DNA of 64,000 nt, taken from contig JANQAB010000001.1 of NCBI GenBank assembly GCA_024707265.1, forward strand, positions 131,501 through 195,500, in the 5' to 3' direction. This stretch comes from Sporocytophaga sp. Its GTDB lineage: Bacteria; Bacteroidota; Bacteroidia; Cytophagales; Cytophagaceae. The position numbers and the translations under genes were made by a program. A model generated the notes under the pieces. That model made no database searches, was not told the origin of the DNA, and worked only from the letters and a program-made list of their open reading frames with translations. Below are positions 16,559 to 27,542 of the stretch, piece by piece (position 1 is the stretch's first letter; every line of letters begins with the position of its first letter).

Positions 16559-18052
16559 TTAATCTAAATACATGAAATGATGCCATCCTGAATCCAGGCC
16601 TTCAAATATGACGATACTTTCATTATAAGAGACTTTGGCTTTCGGATCGTTTATATCGTAATGAAATTCAAAATTAAGAGCACCTTGCACCTGGCCGCAA
16701 TAAGCTTTCAGTTGAACTTCATTACCAAGCAATTGAGCAGATGTACCAACCTTAACGGTAGCCGAAATCCCTGCTTTAATAGCCATAGATTCAGCATCAG
16801 ACATAAAATCAAAACCAACTTTAAATGTCCCATCAAGCGTTGCAGCAAGATTTTTTCCACTCCAGCCCTGGTACTCTGTAGAGGGATCTTTAACAAGTCC
16901 GCCACCAATGGATAAGGCAGCCTTTGCTTCAAAATATAATTCCCACTTTGCACTCCCCCATGGAGAAGTTACTTTTTTAGAATACAATGGATGTACAATT
17001 TTCCCGGTTATTGAACCTGAAAATCCCAGATTCAGCTCATGTTTATAATCCGTGCCGGGATCCATATACTTGCCCACCAGCGATCTTTTATAACTTGTAC
17101 TTCCAAAGTTGATATCACCTTTTATACCACCCACTTTTGACCCTTTAAAGGTCAAGTCTTTCTCAAGGAATTTTTTTATTGCTGCATCAGAAAAACCGGG
17201 AAGGGGCTTTACCTCGAGACTTGTTGCTGCCAGCCTTGTAATTGTAACACTTTTGTCTTTACCTGCAGTATAGGTACAAGAAGCTGATCCTTCCGGATAG
17301 TTTGTAAATGAAGAAGTTCCTAATGAAGGAGTCACACATGTGCCGCTCCACACAGGCGCTTGTCCTGTAAAGGAATTTTGTGACGGTTCTGCTATAACCT
17401 CTGCCAATCTTTCAGGCCCTACAAGGAAAAGTGTTTCACCAGCTTTTGCAATTCTACCTCTGCTTTTAATATCTTCGGCTGTAACAGTTTTAACAGGATC
17501 AAGAATTTCAAGAGGCTTATCAAGATAACACTCCGGATAAGTCTTATTATCAAAGACTCTTACATTGATGGTTCCAGGGTCCGTACCAATGATAACCTTT
17601 TCATTTTCCCACCAACATCCAAGAGCTTCTCCATCAAAATCCCACTCCATCCTCCTGCCAGGCGGATCAACGACTGCCTGGGGAGTAACTACCGTTACTC
17701 CATCGGCATAAACCATTGGTTTATCAAAGACTATATCTTTAATATCAAAAACTGACACTGTTACCTCATCCATCCAGCGTCCGCTGAATTCAGCACCAGT
17801 AACAATAAGCGTATAAGAAGTAGTCTTATCCGGTGTTGCCATTGGGTTGGGAGAGTTCGGATTATCAAGACCCGACTGCGGAGTCCAGTAATAACAGTAA
17901 TCCGGATTTGCTGCTCCCCCCAGCTGAACTGATTTTCCTTTGCAGATATCCTTATCCGGACCAGCATCGGCCTGGGCCAGTAAACAGTTTGGTACAATAA
18001 AGAAAACCAGGACCGCCAAATACTTTAGCTGAAGTTTCATATACTTTTTCAT
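16559..18052 (-). CDS. Secreted PKD/Ig-like protein of unknown function in the giant operon
   Basis: A 497-residue protein with a signal peptide (MKKYMKLQLKYLAVLVFFIV ... LLAQ). The mature N-terminus DAGPDKDICKGKSVQLG with a following YYWTPQSGLDNPNSPNP is the standard opening of Bacteroidota Ig/PKD-like surface domains. A second beta domain follows (about 105-195), and the C-terminal 250 residues are Gly- and Lys-rich beta strands (KHELNLGFSGSITGKIV, KVGFDFMSD) that I cannot assign. There is no T9SS sorting domain. The ATG at 18052 lies directly after the stop codon of the giant gene (18054-18056), so translation is probably coupled; an ATG at 18067 would overlap it. Confidence 0.78.
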   Translation of the reverse strand: MKKYMKLQLKYLAVLVFFIVPNCLLAQADAGPDKDICKGKSVQLGGAANPDYCYYWTPQSGLDNPNSPNPMATPDKTTSYTLIVTGAEFSGRWMDEVTVSVFDIKDIVFDKPMVYADGVTVVTPQAVVDPPGRRMEWDFDGEALGCWWENEKVIIGTDPGTINVRVFDNKTYPECYLDKPLEILDPVKTVTAEDIKSRGRIAKAGETLFLVGPERLAEVIAEPSQNSFTGQAPVWSGTCVTPSLGTSSFTNYPEGSASCTYTAGKDKSVTITRLAATSLEVKPLPGFSDAAIKKFLEKDLTFKGSKVGGIKGDINFGSTSYKRSLVGKYMDPGTDYKHELNLGFSGSITGKIVHPLYSKKVTSPWGSAKWELYFEAKAALSIGGGLVKDPSTEYQGWSGKNLAATLDGTFKVGFDFMSDAESMAIKAGISATVKVGTSAQLLGNEVQLKAYCGQVQGALNFEFHYDINDPKAKVSYNESIVIFEGLDSGWHHFMYLD

Positions 18053-18053
18053 T

Positions 18054-21000
18054 CTATTTACTAACAATATTGACCCCGGGCGCCTTAATTAAGAAATTCA
18101 TATATCCAGTAGATTGAGTATAAATCGTAACGGATCCCCTGGCACCAGGACGTACCAGTCCATGCGGACCTCCCAGCTCTGTTAGCAGCACGGCCAGTGT
18201 TTGACTTGCATTCTGTAAATCTCTATCTGTGGCCGCAATTGGAGCTCCTCCTTTACTTGATATATATATTACCGCATTCTCTATATCTACCTCTCCATTA
18301 TTTATAAATTCTATTGTCATAGGTACAATACGTCTTCCTCTGACACCACCTGGAGCATTGATATAGGTTACAAGATTGGGTCTTCCTCCTTCTACTACAT
18401 TGAATCCATTTGTAACAACTGCGGTATCTCCCTGTGTATTTACTGCAACAACATCATAATAAGCAGGCTTTGCTCCATAGAGATTAAATGTAACATAAGC
18501 CTTTGTTGCATTTACTAACATTAATTTTTCAGCAGCGATTGAGTCGGCTCCGTGAATGAGGTAGAAAGACATAGCAGGATCAAACTTTGAACCACCAGCC
18601 AAAACAGTTACTTTTCCTCTATTCCCACCTTTAGAAGACTGTAAGGACCTTATTTCAAAATTCAGAATACCTGCATAAAGAGAGACCTGCTGCTGCGCAC
18701 CGCTTGATGAATTTGCATGTACATATACATAATAATTTCCGGCCTTTAAAGTAGGGATTACAATCTCCTGATTACCTGAGAAAGGATTTCCAAAAGTGAA
18801 ATCATGTACAACCCTGGTCGGAACAGCTTCATAACTTACATAAATTTCATTATTGCCATTAATAGAGTCTGCTTTCAGCACAAGCAATAAGCTCTCCCCT
18901 TCCAGGCTATCCGGTACTTCAATCCTATAATACAACCTGCCTTCACTTTTCACAAACTGCTGTACAGTCTCTCCAATTTTTATCTGCGGCACAGATACCT
19001 TCATATTACCCATAGACCGGCCAATATTATTGGTATCATTATCCTCAAATATGGTATTCTTGATATCTGTACGAATGATTAAATAATAGTCTGCAAGATC
19101 GATACCTGGAACTTCTGCTTTAACACTTCTTGAAAGAGAGCCATTCTTCTCAAGGTTTAAATTCACATCAGAAGTGAAAACCAATAAGTCATTGCTATCC
19201 CAAATAGTATCTTTAGAAAAATATCCTGCATCCGTAACCCATCCACTCGCTCTATTGGCCCCTGCATTATTCAGGATCCATTCAAAAGTCACTACCTGTC
19301 CAACACTAATGGTATCTGGTGCAAGCACTGCAGAAACCACAAGATCCGAAGGAGGCAGCAGGAGTTGACTAATTTTTACTGCTACCATATTATTATTTTC
19401 CCCTTCAGATTCAGGCTCCTGATTGGTAGCATCCGTTTTAAAGATAAGGTAATAGTTAACCAGTTCAACAACAGGCAAAAAAGCGGTCAAAGTTGCAACC
19501 TTGCTTCCTCCTGGCTGTAATACACCAACGTGTTGTACTTTCTTCACTAGTTTATCATCCTTTGACAACAAAGTATCAGGAGAAAGATACACTTCGTTCA
19601 TCCAAACAGATTGTACAGTTTTTCCCAATCCTGTATTGGTGACTGTAAAGGACATTTTTAATTCCTCTCCCGCAATAATATTATCCGGGACAATTACTTC
19701 CGTTATCTGAAGGTCTGCTAATGGAGTAAGACTAATATCAAAGGCCACATACTTCGCATCACCATTTCCACCTGATGTATCGGATGCTATAACACTATTA
19801 TCAGAAGGATTAGCATCTGAGATATTTCCTTTGTAATCTGCTCTTACAATAAAGTAATACAATCCTGATATTCCATAAGGAAGTTGCACTGTTGTCTCAG
19901 CCTGATAAAATTCACCAGAACCAAGGACACCATCATGCTTTAACTCACCTAATTTTATATCCGTTTCACTAAGTGTTGTATCTGAAGACAGATAGATTGC
20001 ATCTGACCAAACACCCCTCTGCGTAACTGACTCCCCTGTATTACGCACTGTCCACTGAACATTTACCTCTTTTCCGGAAGCAAACACGCCATCAGCTAAA
20101 GCTGATTCTGCAGTAAGATTTACAGGAGGGTAAGATTTTACAAACACTTGTCTACTCGTAATACTGTTATTACTTTCTCCAGTGTGTTCATAGACGTCAT
20201 TTCTTGCGTCTGTTATTAGAATTAAGTAACAAGGACCTCTTCTGTAATCTGCAGGTATCCTAATCCTGGTATTCAAACTATAAGAAGCACCTGGCGCTAT
20301 CTTTCCCTGATGAGGTACCTCTGCCACCAAAACTGCAGATGAGGAGAATTCGTCTATCTGAGAAATATAAACATAGTCTGTCCATGTCTCAGCACGTGTT
20401 TCTCCCGTCCCCTCATTTCGAACCGAATAAGACAGTGATTCGAAAATCCCCATTTGTATTGTATCACTGGTGTAGATAGTCGACGGGACAAGGTCTGCCC
20501 AAGGAGATAATGTTATAGTAATCGCTCTTCCTTCAGATGTGTTATTCTCCAATGTTTCCTCCAAAATCTTATGAGAAGAATTTGTAGTTATGTAGAAATA
20601 ATAGGTTCCTGTCAAATCTGACGGCAAATAGATCTTTGCTGTTCGATGAAGAGAATCGCCCGCATTAACTCCACCTTTTATAGCCTGAGTCCCCAAAAGA
20701 ATTGCAGTTGTTGAATCAAACTCCACGGACACCGAAAGCCATAATTTCTCTTCTATGACCTGTGGCTTCAATTTTCCTTTTCCTGTATTTGATACAGACC
20801 AGCTTACCTCTACTTCATCCCCTGACATTGCCGAAGTTGGCAGATGTATATTAACGGACTGAAGGTCTGATTTTAGCATTTTTATAGTATCACTCCACTT
20901 ACGATTATTCTCTTCGCTTTCAAATTCGAAGACACTGTTGGTCGCATCTGCTACGACATAAATAAAGTAATCACCCGGAGTTGGTTTCAAAATCACTTTT

Positions 21001-24000
21001 GCACTATCTGTATAGCTCTCTCCCGGTGCAATTTTCTTAATGCGCCTTGATTGCCCTACTGGCTTAGCGCCAGAAGGGAGGTTTTCATTGGAAGTAGTCA
21101 GATACAAATAGTCGTACCAGTCCCTAACATGATCAGCAATATCACTTCCCATATTGGATACAGTCCAAGAAACAGTAATAGTGTCGGATAGGTTAGCAGT
21201 AGCGGGAACATTAAGCTTAGACACAACCAAATCTGCCGGTGGCTTCATGATTACGTTAACAGAATCACTTCTAAGCCAGTTATTTCCTTCATGAGCATGC
21301 TCAAACACCTGGTTGAATTCATCGGTCAATACATAAATATAATATTTACCATAAATTCCTTCCGGAAGCCTCACAGATGCTGATACAGTATAAGAACTGT
21401 CCTCCTTCAAACGACCTCTATGTGTTCTGCTCAAGAGCCTAGTCCCATTGCCAGTAAAAAACTCATCGTTAGAAATAAGAACTTTATCAGACCACCAGTC
21501 GGCAACAGATTCTCCAGTCCCCATATTGGTGACTTTATATGTTATATCTATAATTTCCCCTGAAAACGAATTTTGAGGTACAATTAAAGAGGTGACCTGA
21601 AGATCAGGTGGAGGAGTAAGAGTAATTGTAATGACATCCTGAGAAATACCACGATTATTCGATGAATTAATTTCCGTTGAATAATCCATAATATTAGACG
21701 ACACCAATAAGTAATATTTTCCTGAAAATCCCTGAGGCATTGTCACTCTTGCCACCTGCTTATAGCTCCCTCCTGCGGCAAGTGCACTGAAATTCTTAAG
21801 CAATGCCAATTGAATGTCTACGTTAGTATCCAGGATGGTATCACTGGACATATAGATGACATCGTACCAGGTTGTATTTAGCGTTGATCCGGAACCTATA
21901 TTCTCTGTTTCCCAACTAACCTCTATAGTCTGTCCGGAAAAAGCAGCAGAAGGAACCTGAATATTTTTAACAGTCAAATCCGCAAGATCTCTGATCTTGA
22001 AAGTCTGTATTGGGCTTTTCAGCTCATAGCAAAGATTTTTTGCTGTGACTTGCCACTTATATGTTTTACCATACGCAAAATTCCACTTGTATTCTCTCGA
22101 AGCGATTCCTGAATCTCTTTTTGAAAATTTAAGTGAGTCAGTAGCGTCCCATATATTTATGTTATAATAAGAAGCATTGAAAACTCCATTATAAGAGAAA
22201 TGAACCTCCGAATTCAAGTCAGCCTTATTGTCTTCCGGATACATTAACCATCCTTCAGTTGTTATTTCTCTGTATATAATAATATCTGAGACTTCGATGG
22301 TATCATTTGCATGTTGTCCATCTCCGGCTAAGCTAGTATACGTTTTAATTCTGTAGGTGCCTGGAGCACTGAGATCTATAACCTTGGAGAAAGTATGAAT
22401 AATACTTTTACCAGGCTGAATAACAGTATCTCCAATATTTTCTGTAAATACCTCACCTCCATTTAAAGAAAAGGACAAATCAAATCCCCCCTGAGCTAAC
22501 GCACCAAAATTAGTTACTTCAACAGAAACGTACTTTTCCTCACCACATCCCTTTACTGGAGACTTCACTGCGATAACTCCTACATCTACTGCTTCATAAT
22601 CAAATTCATAAGCACCAATATCAGGGGTAACAGAGTTTCTCACCTTTCCATTAATATCATAAGTTATACCAGACACAGGAGTTCCTGCTCCATCCAGAAG
22701 ACTATTAGCAGACTTAAGGAAATCATCTGAATAAAACTTAGGATCCGTATTGATTGAATTTTTATCTGCAGCTACAGAAGAGTTCCATTCTGAAAGTGTT
22801 GCATAAGCCTTATTATAATACACCAGACGTGCACCATTGGCATAAAAATTATTATAATCGGAACTTGGAAGTGTTCCATAAATACCCAGAACAGTAGCAC
22901 CAGACAGGTTGGCAATGTTATTATTCATTAATGAAACAGAACTGCCATTGCTTATTCTTACCGATTCCCCACTTGTAGATTCCTCACCTTTAATTAAAAC
23001 AGAGTTGTAAACTACATCATAATTACTGGAGTTGTTGAATATTATTCCTGTTTTTGAACCTGGCCCTAAAACACTAACAGCATTATTTGCAACAAGGGCA
23101 CGATTGTTTGTAGCGCCATTGGAAGAGGTAAAAGTGATTCCTGTTCCTCCTGTTTTCAAAGTTACCAGGTTTCCATCTACCCGAAGCGCATTGCTACAAT
23201 TGGCAATTTCAATTCCTTTAAATCCGGCTCGGGTGGTAGCTGTTTCAATGAGGTTGTTTTTAACCTCCGCTGCCACAAAAAACGATAGTCTAATAGCGTG
23301 ATAGCTCTGATTTTCGAAAATATTATTAATAATCTGTACACCGGAAGGGCCAGTATAGGAACCACTATTATAAAGTGTCAGTCCCGCACCTCCATTGATT
23401 ATTATGTTATCCCTAATTCTTATATTCTTCAAACTCCAACTTCCATCAACGAGAGGAGATGCCACAGCAAAGCTACCTGCTGCTTTTATTATATTATTAC
23501 TAAACGTAATATCTGAAGAATTTCCTGTGATAACTATGGCCCTGCCTGATATACCTGACTCAGTTATTGTAAATTTGCTGAACGTAAGATAACTACAACT
23601 GTCTATCACCAATGTTCTCTCTGATTCAGTAACAGCATTATAGTTCAAGACTACTTTTGTACTATCCTTTGCCTCTGACTGGAACAAGATCTGACGCTCA
23701 GGACCTACTCCCTTGATCTTCCTAAAGGTTACCGTTTCACTGTATAAACCTGACCGCACGTTAAACGTTACCGGACCAGCAACCCCACCATTATTCAGAG
23801 CTGTTGCCGCTTCAGAAAAGTTACCGAAATCAGGCTCATTTCCACCAATGGTATATATTCCTTTTAATGCACCATGAATCTTTCTTAAAGAAATCGTATC
23901 ATTAAAGGTTACAGTGTCAGCGAGGCCATTCGGTGATAAAGGCCAGAACTTCAGATTGTACTCCTGAAACAGAACAAAATTCATTTCTGCAACAGTAATT

Positions 24001-27000
24001 GTATCTTCTTCTCCTGAAGCTAACGATCCTGTCCAATTATAGCCAGGTCGAGGGTTATCATTTACTGACCATGCAATGGTCACATTCTTAAGGATATCAG
24101 CACCGTAATTACGGATAACTAATTTTAGTTTATTTGTACCTGCCACTAAAGGAAGAGAGGAGGCAAAACTTACCAGTCCAGCATCAACTTTGGAATCAGG
24201 CACAAATTCATCGGCACCAATATCAGGATGACTTCCCCTCTCTTCCCCATCAATATCCGTGGGGACAGCTTCGATAAACATGCCTCTGTCCTTCAGTGCC
24301 GCTTCACGTACCCTGAAACCATCAACCGTTTTAAAATAAGGATTTAATTGTAATGAGTGAAGATCCTGACCAGTGGCTGATTTCCAGGACTCAAGATCAC
24401 GCTTAATATCTCCGGGACTGGCTATAAGCATTTTCTCTTTGGAAAAATAACAGTTATGATCGATCTTATCCCCATCTGAAATATCCCTGTATAAAGCTGC
24501 TATTCCCTTACCTGAATTGGCAAAGATATTATTCTGAATGCTTATATTATCACCATACATTTCAGTAATTGCCGTAGAAGAAGCATGGGTGCTCCTCATG
24601 TTTACAGTATTGTGATAAATACCGACATTGTTCGTACTATTCAGATATATCCCATGCGATATAACAGATCCTCCGACAGAAATTATATTATTTGAAGCAA
24701 AAGCAGATTTATCCGAATTCCCCTTACAACCAGCCAGCAATATTCCGGCAACATACGTACTGGTATTTGAATGAGGAATAGTTGATCCAAAAGCAATTTT
24801 ATTCCCTGTTACTTTAAAACTTCCCTTCCCTCTGCTAAGATATATTACCCATATTCCTGCGTAAGCTTCGGGTGAGGTAACGGTATTTCTTTCAATGATG
24901 ATAGATTCCTGCTCAAGCACCTCTATAACTCTTGCATATTGATTGGAGAAGGTATTTCCTATGATTTCATTACCCTTATCATACCAGTTTTCCCCCACAC
25001 CACCTTCAAGGCTTATGGCAGACGATCCACCCTGAAGCTGATTATTAAAAAACCTGTTATAATCTCTGGATGCCTCATTTATGGCATAATTTCTTCCCAA
25101 AATGAGGATTCTGTTTGTACTGTACACCTTCGTTTCAGGAGCCGCTATTATATTCCCTGAAAATGAGTTATAGTCTGCATTGTTAGCAATCTCAATAACG
25201 TTAGTATGGGAGCTTTCTAAGGATTTTATAGTTAAGTTTTTGAACTGAATATAGTCAGCATCGTTCAACTGAATTACATAATTCCGAGAAGAAGTAGGCG
25301 TAAATTCAATCGTAACATCTTCAGGATTGCCACTTTCAGACTCAATAATCAGTGGTTTTTCACCAGAAGTCTCCGGAATACCTGGAATTGAAATCTGTTC
25401 ATTATACCTGCCAGAGTTCAGCCGGAATATCACAGAATCAGCCAAACCTCCCATCACTGCAGCATTGACAGCAGATGCAAGAGTACTAAAATCAGCACCT
25501 GTTTCTCCTACAGTATAAATACCGCTTAATGCCGCATAAATGCTTTGAACAGCAGCTGAATCATTGCTAACATCCCCGTCTTCATTTCCATTTGGAAGTG
25601 ATGTCCAGGCTTTTATTGCATATTCCTGATCAATTTTAAAATTGTATTTTCCTATTGGTACTTCGGTTGAATCCTGCTCTGGCAAACTTCCATTGAAGAT
25701 AAATGATTGCTGGAGTACATTATTTAAACTCCAATTAATTGTTGCCTTATTAATCTCCCCTACACCATAGTTGACAAGCTTTACCACAACATCTTGTTCA
25801 CCCGACAAGAAAGGCCTTTTCTGAGATAAAATTTCTGCTATTCCTACATCGTCTTTGGGCACGCTGAATTCGTCGGCTCCCAGGTCAGGTGAAGTTATAC
25901 TACGTTCATCACCATCAATATCTACAGTTACATCCGGCAATGCCACTCCCTTATTGTCCAACAGGTAATCGCGTGTATGCAAATCAAAGTCCGAAAGAAA
26001 TACCGGTTTTAAATGTAGAGAATGCTCGTCCTGAGAAGAAGCCTGTTGCCAGTCTGAAAGTGTTGTATAGTCACCTTTTGCATACAGCAGAGTAGAACCC
26101 GCAGAGTAAAGAACGTTATAATCGGTGCTAATTGAGTCATAGCTGAATAAATTGTAAGAATATCCAGCTCCTTCATTAGAGAAAATATTATTATAGAAAC
26201 TTATCTTATTCACATCTGTCGCATAAACGACCCGACTGGAAACGGCAGAGTTTTTCCTTATAAGAACAGAATTGTGGTAAAAATTTATATTATTCGCAAA
26301 ACTCAGATATATACCAGTTGCTGAATTGGATATAAAATTATTATCAATAATACCATTTGCTGAAATATCACTTCTGCTTTCAGCTATTTGTATTCCATTA
26401 CCACCATATGCTATAATTGTATTGCCAGACACTTTATATTTTTTATTACTATAAAAATATAACCCTGTATAACTGGTTGTTGCGGAAGATCTGCTTTTAA
26501 CTTCGTTTCCGGATACAAGTACATCCTTTTGATTTCTCAGGTTTATACCACGGTAGTATTGAGAAGAAAACACATTCTTTAACAGAACGTTGCCACTATC
26601 TGATGTTGAATAACCATTAAAATATATACCTGTTGCAGCACCTTCAATATAATTTCCTGAAATAACGTTTCTGTTATTTCCCAGTCCTGTTGACCCCGTC
26701 ATATATATAAGGGAAGCCATTGCGTCCGTAACTGTCGAAGTAGTTGAACCTTTAAAATAGTTACCGGAAATCACATTACAAGTAGCATCTTTTTCTAAAT
26801 AAATTCCTGCAGCATAAGTTGCAGATATAGGACGGAAGGTCATATTTTTTACTATAATACCTTTCGCACCGGACAACTTCATAATATAGCTTGCCGAACT
26901 TGTACTATTGTATGTTAATACAACCGAAGTACTATCCCCTGACTCTGATTTAAATGTCACAGTGTTCTCGCAAGAACTGCCGGGATAATCGGATATGATA

Positions 27001-27542
27001 AATTGCTCATTATATATTCCACTCTTTACGTCAAACACAACAGGGCTATCTATTCCCCTCTTATTTAATGCCCAAACAGCTTCTGTAAAAGAAGGAAAAT
27101 CCGATGCATCTATTCCGATAGTATAATTGCCGGACATCGCAGGGTACAGACCAGAGACAGACAAGCTGTCGTTTGAAGGAATCTGATCAGGCTGACCGTT
27201 AGGAGCAGAGGACCACAGGTCAAATTTGTAAGATAAATTCGGAACAAAATCATATGTACCTATTACAACTTCTTCCTTCTTTCCGCTTTGCAAACTTCCT
27301 CTCCAGGTAAATGCCGGCTGAAGAACACCATTAACCGACCAGTTAAACACCACCGATGTGATCGTGCTAAGGCCGTCGTTACTAATAAGCACTTTTACAT
27401 CCTGCTGACCGGCAGAAAAAAGGAATGTCCGGGAAAGTAAGTTTTGTAACCGATACATCGATCGGAATTGCAGGATATTCATCTGCGCCAATGTCAGGAG
27501 ATGTTGTATTACGTACCTGATGATCAATATCCAATGGTACAT
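18054..27542 (-). CDS. Giant surface protein, second part: beta-helix repeats 4-6, CARDB repeats, PPC domain
   Basis: About 3,120 residues of the giant protein after the frameshift at 27416-27421; the first 40 or so residues shown are out of frame. In order: three parallel beta-helix repeats of about 540 residues (each opening G-x-Y-T-[IV]-G and DF-[PSG], with N-x-F/N-x-I ladders); an FN3/Ig-like domain (WLMYPEDN ... YKWQVTAKN); eight CARDB-like domains of about 125 residues ([AP]DLxVxxLxVP ... EGNN-type ends); a bacterial pre-peptidase C-terminal-like domain (IKIGETVQQF ... YYVYVHA); an IPT-like domain; and a terminal module with NAPGGVRGRRIVPMTIEF and LVRPGARGSVTIY. It ends in IVSK with no sorting domain, which is unusual for such a protein. 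Probably an adhesin or carbohydrate-binding filament; function inferred. Confidence 0.82.
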   Translation of the reverse strand: MYHWILIIRYVIQHLLTLAQMNILQFRSMYRLQNLLSRTFLFSAGQQDVKVLISNDGLSTITSVVFNWSVNGVLQPAFTWRGSLQSGKKEEVVIGTYDFVPNLSYKFDLWSSAPNGQPDQIPSNDSLSVSGLYPAMSGNYTIGIDASDFPSFTEAVWALNKRGIDSPVVFDVKSGIYNEQFIISDYPGSSCENTVTFKSESGDSTSVVLTYNSTSSASYIMKLSGAKGIIVKNMTFRPISATYAAGIYLEKDATCNVISGNYFKGSTTSTVTDAMASLIYMTGSTGLGNNRNVISGNYIEGAATGIYFNGYSTSDSGNVLLKNVFSSQYYRGINLRNQKDVLVSGNEVKSRSSATTSYTGLYFYSNKKYKVSGNTIIAYGGNGIQIAESRSDISANGIIDNNFISNSATGIYLSFANNINFYHNSVLIRKNSAVSSRVVYATDVNKISFYNNIFSNEGAGYSYNLFSYDSISTDYNVLYSAGSTLLYAKGDYTTLSDWQQASSQDEHSLHLKPVFLSDFDLHTRDYLLDNKGVALPDVTVDIDGDERSITSPDLGADEFSVPKDDVGIAEILSQKRPFLSGEQDVVVKLVNYGVGEINKATINWSLNNVLQQSFIFNGSLPEQDSTEVPIGKYNFKIDQEYAIKAWTSLPNGNEDGDVSNDSAAVQSIYAALSGIYTVGETGADFSTLASAVNAAVMGGLADSVIFRLNSGRYNEQISIPGIPETSGEKPLIIESESGNPEDVTIEFTPTSSRNYVIQLNDADYIQFKNLTIKSLESSHTNVIEIANNADYNSFSGNIIAAPETKVYSTNRILILGRNYAINEASRDYNRFFNNQLQGGSSAISLEGGVGENWYDKGNEIIGNTFSNQYARVIEVLEQESIIIERNTVTSPEAYAGIWVIYLSRGKGSFKVTGNKIAFGSTIPHSNTSTYVAGILLAGCKGNSDKSAFASNNIISVGGSVISHGIYLNSTNNVGIYHNTVNMRSTHASSTAITEMYGDNISIQNNIFANSGKGIAALYRDISDGDKIDHNCYFSKEKMLIASPGDIKRDLESWKSATGQDLHSLQLNPYFKTVDGFRVREAALKDRGMFIEAVPTDIDGEERGSHPDIGADEFVPDSKVDAGLVSFASSLPLVAGTNKLKLVIRNYGADILKNVTIAWSVNDNPRPGYNWTGSLASGEEDTITVAEMNFVLFQEYNLKFWPLSPNGLADTVTFNDTISLRKIHGALKGIYTIGGNEPDFGNFSEAATALNNGGVAGPVTFNVRSGLYSETVTFRKIKGVGPERQILFQSEAKDSTKVVLNYNAVTESERTLVIDSCSYLTFSKFTITESGISGRAIVITGNSSDITFSNNIIKAAGSFAVASPLVDGSWSLKNIRIRDNIIINGGAGLTLYNSGSYTGPSGVQIINNIFENQSYHAIRLSFFVAAEVKNNLIETATTRAGFKGIEIANCSNALRVDGNLVTLKTGGTGITFTSSNGATNNRALVANNAVSVLGPGSKTGIIFNNSSNYDVVYNSVLIKGEESTSGESVRISNGSSVSLMNNNIANLSGATVLGIYGTLPSSDYNNFYANGARLVYYNKAYATLSEWNSSVAADKNSINTDPKFYSDDFLKSANSLLDGAGTPVSGITYDINGKVRNSVTPDIGAYEFDYEAVDVGVIAVKSPVKGCGEEKYVSVEVTNFGALAQGGFDLSFSLNGGEVFTENIGDTVIQPGKSIIHTFSKVIDLSAPGTYRIKTYTSLAGDGQHANDTIEVSDIIIYREITTEGWLMYPEDNKADLNSEVHFSYNGVFNASYYNINIWDATDSLKFSKRDSGIASREYKWNFAYGKTYKWQVTAKNLCYELKSPIQTFKIRDLADLTVKNIQVPSAAFSGQTIEVSWETENIGSGSTLNTTWYDVIYMSSDTILDTNVDIQLALLKNFSALAAGGSYKQVARVTMPQGFSGKYYLLVSSNIMDYSTEINSSNNRGISQDVITITLTPPPDLQVTSLIVPQNSFSGEIIDITYKVTNMGTGESVADWWSDKVLISNDEFFTGNGTRLLSRTHRGRLKEDSSYTVSASVRLPEGIYGKYYIYVLTDEFNQVFEHAHEGNNWLRSDSVNVIMKPPADLVVSKLNVPATANLSDTITVSWTVSNMGSDIADHVRDWYDYLYLTTSNENLPSGAKPVGQSRRIKKIAPGESYTDSAKVILKPTPGDYFIYVVADATNSVFEFESEENNRKWSDTIKMLKSDLQSVNIHLPTSAMSGDEVEVSWSVSNTGKGKLKPQVIEEKLWLSVSVEFDSTTAILLGTQAIKGGVNAGDSLHRTAKIYLPSDLTGTYYFYITTNSSHKILEETLENNTSEGRAITITLSPWADLVPSTIYTSDTIQMGIFESLSYSVRNEGTGETRAETWTDYVYISQIDEFSSSAVLVAEVPHQGKIAPGASYSLNTRIRIPADYRRGPCYLILITDARNDVYEHTGESNNSITSRQVFVKSYPPVNLTAESALADGVFASGKEVNVQWTVRNTGESVTQRGVWSDAIYLSSDTTLSETDIKLGELKHDGVLGSGEFYQAETTVQLPYGISGLYYFIVRADYKGNISDANPSDNSVIASDTSGGNGDAKYVAFDISLTPLADLQITEVIVPDNIIAGEELKMSFTVTNTGLGKTVQSVWMNEVYLSPDTLLSKDDKLVKKVQHVGVLQPGGSKVATLTAFLPVVELVNYYLIFKTDATNQEPESEGENNNMVAVKISQLLLPPSDLVVSAVLAPDTISVGQVVTFEWILNNAGANRASGWVTDAGYFSKDTIWDSNDLLVFTSDVNLNLEKNGSLSRSVKAEVPGIDLADYYLIIRTDIKNTIFEDNDTNNIGRSMGNMKVSVPQIKIGETVQQFVKSEGRLYYRIEVPDSLEGESLLLVLKADSINGNNEIYVSYEAVPTRVVHDFTFGNPFSGNQEIVIPTLKAGNYYVYVHANSSSGAQQQVSLYAGILNFEIRSLQSSKGGNRGKVTVLAGGSKFDPAMSFYLIHGADSIAAEKLMLVNATKAYVTFNLYGAKPAYYDVVAVNTQGDTAVVTNGFNVVEGGRPNLVTYINAPGGVRGRRIVPMTIEFINNGEVDIENAVIYISSKGGAPIAATDRDLQNASQTLAVLLTELGGPHGLVRPGARGSVTIYTQSTGYMNFLIKAPGVNIVSK

